Origin: Candidatus Syntrophosphaera thermopropionivorans
GTDB taxonomy: Bacteria; Cloacimonadota; Cloacimonadia; Cloacimonadales; Cloacimonadaceae
Direction: 5' to 3'
Length of the DNA stretch: 56,354 bases
Assembly (NCBI RefSeq): GCF_004353895.1
Contig: NZ_SMOG01000008.1
Location: 1 to 56,354, forward strand
The translations under genes were made by a program, and so were the position numbers. Shown here in pieces: positions 52,405-56,354 of the stretch. Below the pieces are notes generated by a model. That model saw only the letters and a program-made list of their open reading frames with translations, did not search any database and was not told the DNA's origin. The first letter of the stretch is position 1, and every line of letters starts with the position of its first letter.

Positions 52405-53135
52405 AATTTTCCCTGCGTCAACTCTATAAAGTTTTCATACTGAGTAGTAAGTATTTCTTCAGCGTCTACTCTGCATTGCTTTTGCACCTGCTCAAATACA
52501 TCCACTAATCTTAATAGTGGGTTATGTTCTCCTGGCAGGACATAATCTCTGGTTATATCGGTCTCCAAAAGATATCTTTTATCATTTATCATTTCCTGCA
52601 AGAGGTTATGCTTATCTGGTCGCAAAATTCTTTCACCGATAGTAAAATAGCTATTAAGACGAGAAAGTAAACGATAGCCTTCCAGGCTTCCAGCATACCC
52701 ATGCACCAGATATTTCAAAGGGTAATGCTTCAGCAATTCATAAGCTTGTTGCTGATAACCAACTATATGCAGCACCACAGGAAGCTGATAATGTTTTGCC
52801 AGCTCCAATTGCTGAGAGAAAAGTTTTATTTGCTTTTCTATATCCTTGCCATAGCGATCCAGACCTATCTCTCCTACTGCCCAGACACAATGTTCTGCAC
52901 AGACCCCTTCTATATCTTCTAACTCTAAATCACATCCAGCATAATGAGGATGAATTCCAGCACTAAAAAGCACTCCTGGCAAAGAATGCTGACGATGAAA
53001 GGCAATCTCCTCTTTAGATAAGGCAGAAGAAAGGAAATGAGTAATTCCTGCTTCCTTTGCCTCTTTCAGCAAAACTTCTACTGGTATTATCTGATTCAAG
53101 CTTGCCAGATGACAATGTGCATCAACTAATCTCAT
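52401..53135 (-). CDS. tatD: TatD-family metal-dependent hydrolase
   Basis: TIM-barrel hydrolase of 244 residues. VDAHCHL opens the protein (metal-binding HxH); GIHPHYAG, GEIGLDRYGKDIEKQ, PVVLHIVG and LETDITRDYV are further metal-site segments. TatD proteins act as DNases in repair or DNA turnover. It overlaps both neighbours by 4 bp. Confidence 0.9.
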   Translation of the reverse strand: MRLVDAHCHLASLNQIIPVEVLLKEAKEAGITHFLSSALSKEEIAFHRQHSLPGVLFSAGIHPHYAGCDLELEDIEGVCAEHCVWAVGEIGLDRYGKDIEKQIKLFSQQLELAKHYQLPVVLHIVGYQQQAYELLKHYPLKYLVHGYAGSLEGYRLLSRLNSYFTIGERILRPDKHNLLQEMINDKRYLLETDITRDYVLPGEHNPLLRLVDVFEQVQKQCRVDAEEILTTQYENFIELTQGKL

Positions 53136-54145
53136 TTTTTCAGCTCCGGAAGTATCTTTAAAATTTCATTTGCTACCCGTAATCCTGCCTGTCCATCCAG
53201 TTCATCAAAGAAAATGGAACTCGCTTTTCTTCTTTCTTCTCTCAATTCTTCTGGATGAGCTAAACAGCGTTCTATGGCGGGTTCCAGTTCTTCAAAGGTA
53301 GAGATTTGCCAGGTACATTTAGCTAATATCTCTTCTATCTCGGGTACAGTTCTCTCGCATGCAGGTACTTTCCAGGTTATAATGGGTTTATCTAAGGCAC
53401 AACACTCTGCCAGAATAGAGGAAGTATCACCGATACAGACATCGCTTTCTGCAATATATTTTAAGGGACTCTCTTCTTCTATGAGCTTCACTCCTTCCGT
53501 GTTCTTAATAATTTTAACATATTTTCTGGACATCCACGGATGCAATGTGACATAAATATCATATTTCGTGGATAAAAGTCCCAGCTTATCTGCCCAGAGA
53601 TGAATGGCACTCATTTTGCTTTTATCATAGGTAGCAGTGAAAACTATGATAGGTTTATTATGTAACGACTTAACTGATTTATTTATATAGGGATCCAGCT
53701 TAGGGTAACCAACGGCTTTGCCACAGGTTACTCCTGCTGCTTCTGCATTGGCTAAATCGGATTTACTGGAAAAAAAGAAAAGAGTGAAGGGTCTATAATT
53801 AGAGGGAGAGGTCATCTTTTTAAAATGGTAAGCACCGTGATTCATTCCAATCTTTATAACCTTATCAGAGGGAAATTTATGCGCTGCCACCCGGCACATT
53901 ATCACTGCTTTAGGAAAGACTGGCATCCTTTTACAGTTAAATCCCTGCTTCTTTAGCGCTTTAGCTGTTTTAGCTTTATCCGTAACTATAGTCAGCTCCT
54001 GGAGATACTTTTGCACGGGTAACCACATCTCCATATCCACTGGTGTATGACAATAAAAAACTGTATTCTCTCTGGGCTTGAAGATATTTAATAAAGACCA
54101 GGTAAAAGAATAAAAAGGTTTAAGTAAAATGCCTGATAATACCAT
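53132..54145 (-). CDS. CDP-glycerol glycerophosphotransferase-like protein
   Basis: Protein of 337 residues. The C-terminal half has the GT-B donor-site pattern of CDP-glycerol glycerophosphotransferases: FTATYDKSKM, VTLHPWMS, and ESDVCIGDTSSILAECCALDKPII. A histidine-containing NHGAYHFK lies in the N-terminal half. In walls of Gram-positives such enzymes make teichoic acid; in LPS bacteria they decorate glycans. The true polymer is unknown. Neighbours encode an ATP-grasp protein and a heptosyltransferase-like enzyme. Confidence 0.8.
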   Translation of the reverse strand: MVLSGILLKPFYSFTWSLLNIFKPRENTVFYCHTPVDMEMWLPVQKYLQELTIVTDKAKTAKALKKQGFNCKRMPVFPKAVIMCRVAAHKFPSDKVIKIGMNHGAYHFKKMTSPSNYRPFTLFFFSSKSDLANAEAAGVTCGKAVGYPKLDPYINKSVKSLHNKPIIVFTATYDKSKMSAIHLWADKLGLLSTKYDIYVTLHPWMSRKYVKIIKNTEGVKLIEEESPLKYIAESDVCIGDTSSILAECCALDKPIITWKVPACERTVPEIEEILAKCTWQISTFEELEPAIERCLAHPEELREERRKASSIFFDELDGQAGLRVANEILKILPELKK

Positions 54146-54148
54146 TTT

Positions 54149-55189
54149 TTAGCTACTTAGAAAAAGGTCTAAACCATAAGCTAAGTATTCTTCAAAGGAC
54201 TTCTTTTCTTCCACAAATTTCCAGGTCCCCGCTTCCTGAACATAATACCCTTTTCCCATTATTATGGTATATATCCCAAAATGTTCCGCTTGGAACTCAA
54301 ACAGATATAGCTTCCCTTCCTTATCTTCCCCCACATCAATAGAAAGATAAGGAGAATGAATCTTATGATGCAATTCGCTGGCGAAATCAAGAAGTTTCAC
54401 CGGAAGGGGAAAATCAAAGGAAAATTTCTTTGCTCCACTGGCACGAAAATCGTTCTTCCGGGTCAATCTTTTACTAACAAAGTATTTCTCTCCAATGGCA
54501 ACAACTCTATAGTCATAAGTTAAATCTGGAACAAATTCCTGCAACACAAAAGGTATCTCTGGTGTCATATAATCTTGATAAAGTAGGGCATCTTTGAATA
54601 AATCATAATCTGGATAACCTGGTAGTTTTTTATATTTCCGAAAATATTTTCGGCGGAAAAAATCAAGTTTCTGCGCTATACTCGGTTGCTTCTCCAGGCT
54701 TTTAATCTTTTTTAACAAATCCTCCTCATCTTTAGCGAGAAATACACCTTTGGCATTGGAGCCAGTGAGAGTTTTCAAGACGACGGGATATTTTATTTCG
54801 TAATTTTTTAGCTCTCTTTTAGAGCTGAAATAGGCATTCCATAACCCTTCAATATTCAGCTCTCGTCTCAGGAGAACCTGCCAGCCCTTATTCTCGTGAC
54901 AACAAAAAAGTTCATACGAAGGAATGAGAGTGTCACCACAAGCTAAGAGATATAAAAGACAATCTCTTATGTATTGTTGCAAATTAAGGCGATGACTAAA
55001 AGTGTAGAAAACGATTTTATTCTCAATCTTTACTTTATCATTCACTACTTCGTGAAATTCATTCATTTGCACGGCATACCCTAACCTCTCCAGTTCTCTA
55101 ACTAAAGACAGGGTATCAATGCTAACCCAGGGTTTTCTGGTTTGTCCAAAGAAACCGTCATATCCAACGAGTAAATTTATCTCTTTCAT
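54149..55189 (-). CDS. ATP-grasp family protein
   Basis: Protein of 346 residues with the ATP-grasp core: the lysine in YPVVLKTLTGSNAKGVFLA, then VLQEFVPDLTYDYRVVAIG and a DVGEDKEGKLYLFEFQ strand carrying metal-binding acids. It resembles RimK-like and YheC/D-type ligases. Because it lies in a surface glycan operon, it probably joins an amino acid or carboxylate to a cell-surface molecule. Overlaps the heptosyltransferase gene by 4 bp. Confidence 0.78.
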   Translation of the reverse strand: MKEINLLVGYDGFFGQTRKPWVSIDTLSLVRELERLGYAVQMNEFHEVVNDKVKIENKIVFYTFSHRLNLQQYIRDCLLYLLACGDTLIPSYELFCCHENKGWQVLLRRELNIEGLWNAYFSSKRELKNYEIKYPVVLKTLTGSNAKGVFLAKDEEDLLKKIKSLEKQPSIAQKLDFFRRKYFRKYKKLPGYPDYDLFKDALLYQDYMTPEIPFVLQEFVPDLTYDYRVVAIGEKYFVSKRLTRKNDFRASGAKKFSFDFPLPVKLLDFASELHHKIHSPYLSIDVGEDKEGKLYLFEFQAEHFGIYTIIMGKGYYVQEAGTWKFVEEKKSFEEYLAYGLDLFLSS

Positions 55190-56220
55190 TGTATTTCTTT
55201 AACCTCGCTTTGTAACATTTCTTTCGCATATTGTAACACCATTTCCGGAGTAATGTCCTTCATACAGCGGAAATGACCTTCAGGACATCTTTTATGTCCG
55301 TGTTTACCACAGGGGCGACATTTTAAATCTACCTGCACTACTCTATCGCCCTCTCTATAAGGAAAGCAACCAAATCTTTGAACTGTAGGACCAAAAATAG
55401 CCAGAACAGGAGTTTTAACTGCGTTTGCCAGATGCATAGGAGCACTATCATTAGTTATAATCAAACGACAATTGCTTATAAGTTCAGCAGAACCGAGGAT
55501 ATTAAAATTGCCTGCACTATTAAATGCCTGCACTCCTGCTTTTTCTATGATTTCCTGGCAAAGCTGACTTTCCTCACCACTTCCTATCATCACGCATTGA
55601 TATCCTTCTACAGTTAAGGCTTTCACAATTTCTGCATAATAATCAGGCAACCAGCGTTTTGTTGGCCAAACCGAACCTGGTGCTATAGCTATCATCTTTT
55701 CTGGTGTGAGTTTATTACTATGGATATACTCCTGCACCTTTTTTTGAATTTCAGGACGGATAAAGAGTTCTGTTTGATAATCAAATTCCTGATCGCTTAA
55801 AGCTTTTAGTAATAACAATCCTCTTTTGACTACGGGCACACCTTTAGGTAGATCAATGGTTAAGTTTTTAAATTTCTGTCTGGGATAACCAAGACGAATC
55901 TTTGCTCCACTAAAAAGCATAAGCAACGAAGAAGAAAAAGATATATGCACGGATATAGCTAAATCATAATTATTCTTTCTTAAAGTATGCACCAATTTTA
56001 TAAAAGAAGGAATCCTCTTTAATAGATTTCGTTTATCAAAGAGGTAGATATTGTCCACATACGGATTATCCTGATAGATAATTCGGGTCTCCGGAATTAG
56101 AATGATATCCACTTTTGCTTCAGGATATAATTGTTTCAAAGCTCTCGGAATGGGAGTGCTCATAATCACATCGCCAAAAAAGGCTGTCTGAATAAAGAAA
56201 ATCCTCTTAATCTCTTTCAT
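55186..56220 (-). CDS. Glycosyltransferase family 9 (heptosyltransferase-like)
   Basis: Protein of 344 residues of GT-B fold. FIQTAFFGDVIMSTPIPRAL at the N terminus, IAPGSVWPTKRW and NDSAPMHLANAVKTPVLAIFGPT in the C-terminal donor-binding half are the WaaC/WaaF/RfaF signatures. A cysteine cluster (CRPCGKHGHKRCPEGHFRC) near the end is common in GT9. It transfers heptose or a related sugar to LPS core, or to another glycan. The start overlaps the glycosyltransferase gene upstream. Confidence 0.88.
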   Translation of the reverse strand: MKEIKRIFFIQTAFFGDVIMSTPIPRALKQLYPEAKVDIILIPETRIIYQDNPYVDNIYLFDKRNLLKRIPSFIKLVHTLRKNNYDLAISVHISFSSSLLMLFSGAKIRLGYPRQKFKNLTIDLPKGVPVVKRGLLLLKALSDQEFDYQTELFIRPEIQKKVQEYIHSNKLTPEKMIAIAPGSVWPTKRWLPDYYAEIVKALTVEGYQCVMIGSGEESQLCQEIIEKAGVQAFNSAGNFNILGSAELISNCRLIITNDSAPMHLANAVKTPVLAIFGPTVQRFGCFPYREGDRVVQVDLKCRPCGKHGHKRCPEGHFRCMKDITPEMVLQYAKEMLQSEVKEIQ

Positions 56221-56354
56221 AATTCCTGTATAAGCTCAATATATTTAGAAATCATAATCTCTTTATCAAATTTCTGTGCTTCAGATTTACCTCTTTCTGC
56301 CATTCGGAACCTCAATTCTGGTGAATTGGCAAGTTTTAAGATAGCATCTTTTAA
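56217..56354 (-). CDS. Glycosyltransferase, C-terminal fragment (runs off window)
   Basis: The last 45 residues of a protein whose start lies beyond the window edge. DAILKLANSPELRFRMAERG and KFDKEIMISKYIELIQEL are typical of the C-terminal helices of GT4-family (glycosyl transferases group 1) enzymes. The TGA stop overlaps the start of the heptosyltransferase gene, so this is the next upstream gene of the same operon. Confidence 0.75.
   Translation of the reverse strand, partial: LKDAILKLANSPELRFRMAERGKSEAQKFDKEIMISKYIELIQEL

Overview
The window is about 56 kb of AT-rich, very densely coding bacterial chromosome: many genes are spaced by less than 15 bp, stop and start codons often overlap, and some starts are TTG or GTG. 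The organism makes lipid A (lpxB) and has outer-membrane proteins, so it is diderm. It also carries a C25 protease with a FlgD-like C-terminal sorting domain next to a PorV-type barrel, the hallmark of type IX secretion (T9SS). With the AT-rich composition and the archaeal/eukaryotic-type prolyl-tRNA synthetase, this points to the FCB group, most likely Candidatus Cloacimonadota. That placement is an inference. No phage, IS element, CRISPR array, tRNA or rRNA was seen.

Layout. (1) 54-7865 (+) is a phosphate-starvation locus: phoB, phoR, a small sigma factor, then an outer-membrane porin, pstS, pstC, pstA, pstB and phoU. A four-copy Pho-box-like repeat and a -10 element lie in front of the porin. 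(2) 7954-9168 (+) holds a small secreted protein and a prepilin peptidase. (3) 9180-12903 (-) is yebC-ruvC-ruvA-rsmB-PASTA protein; 13051-15105 (-) is an EF-G-like protein. (4) 15594-17924 (+) is a small membrane protein, lpxB and a DUF374 acyltransferase, meeting two lipoprotein genes (-) at a shared terminator. (5) 20115-21065 (-) is YitT-like; 21191-26507 (+) is a TGS-uridine kinase fusion, mutL, miaA and a peptidyl-prolyl isomerase split by a frameshift. (6) 26511-28239 (-) is a ThiYZ-like ABC pair without a permease. (7) 28240-29009 is a non-coding mosaic of tandem repeats and hairpins. (8) 29010-32987 (+) is proS, cinA, purD. (9) 33003-39833 (+) is the porU/porV-like pair plus a lipoprotein. 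(10) 39960-42838 (+) is an SLBB protein and a Wzc-type tyrosine kinase with a poly-tyrosine tail, running into ispE, prs, rplY, pth, rpsF, ssb, rpsR, a DUF2232 protein, rplI, a membrane protein, a DciA-like protein, rpe and ffh. (11) 51673-56354 (-) is a tightly overlapping operon of cell-surface glycan genes with tatD and a tcdA-like gene at its end.

Most interesting points: the porU-porV-like pair outside classical Bacteroidota; the mosaic at 28.4-28.9 kb, in which two hairpin families carry mutually complementary six-base loops; three intergenic tandem arrays with an 11-bp period, each paired with an inverted segment; the Pho-box-like array with a sigma factor co-encoded with phoBR; the 12-tyrosine tail of the Wzc kinase, at whose end the ispE start lies; and the frameshifted PpiC-type isomerase.
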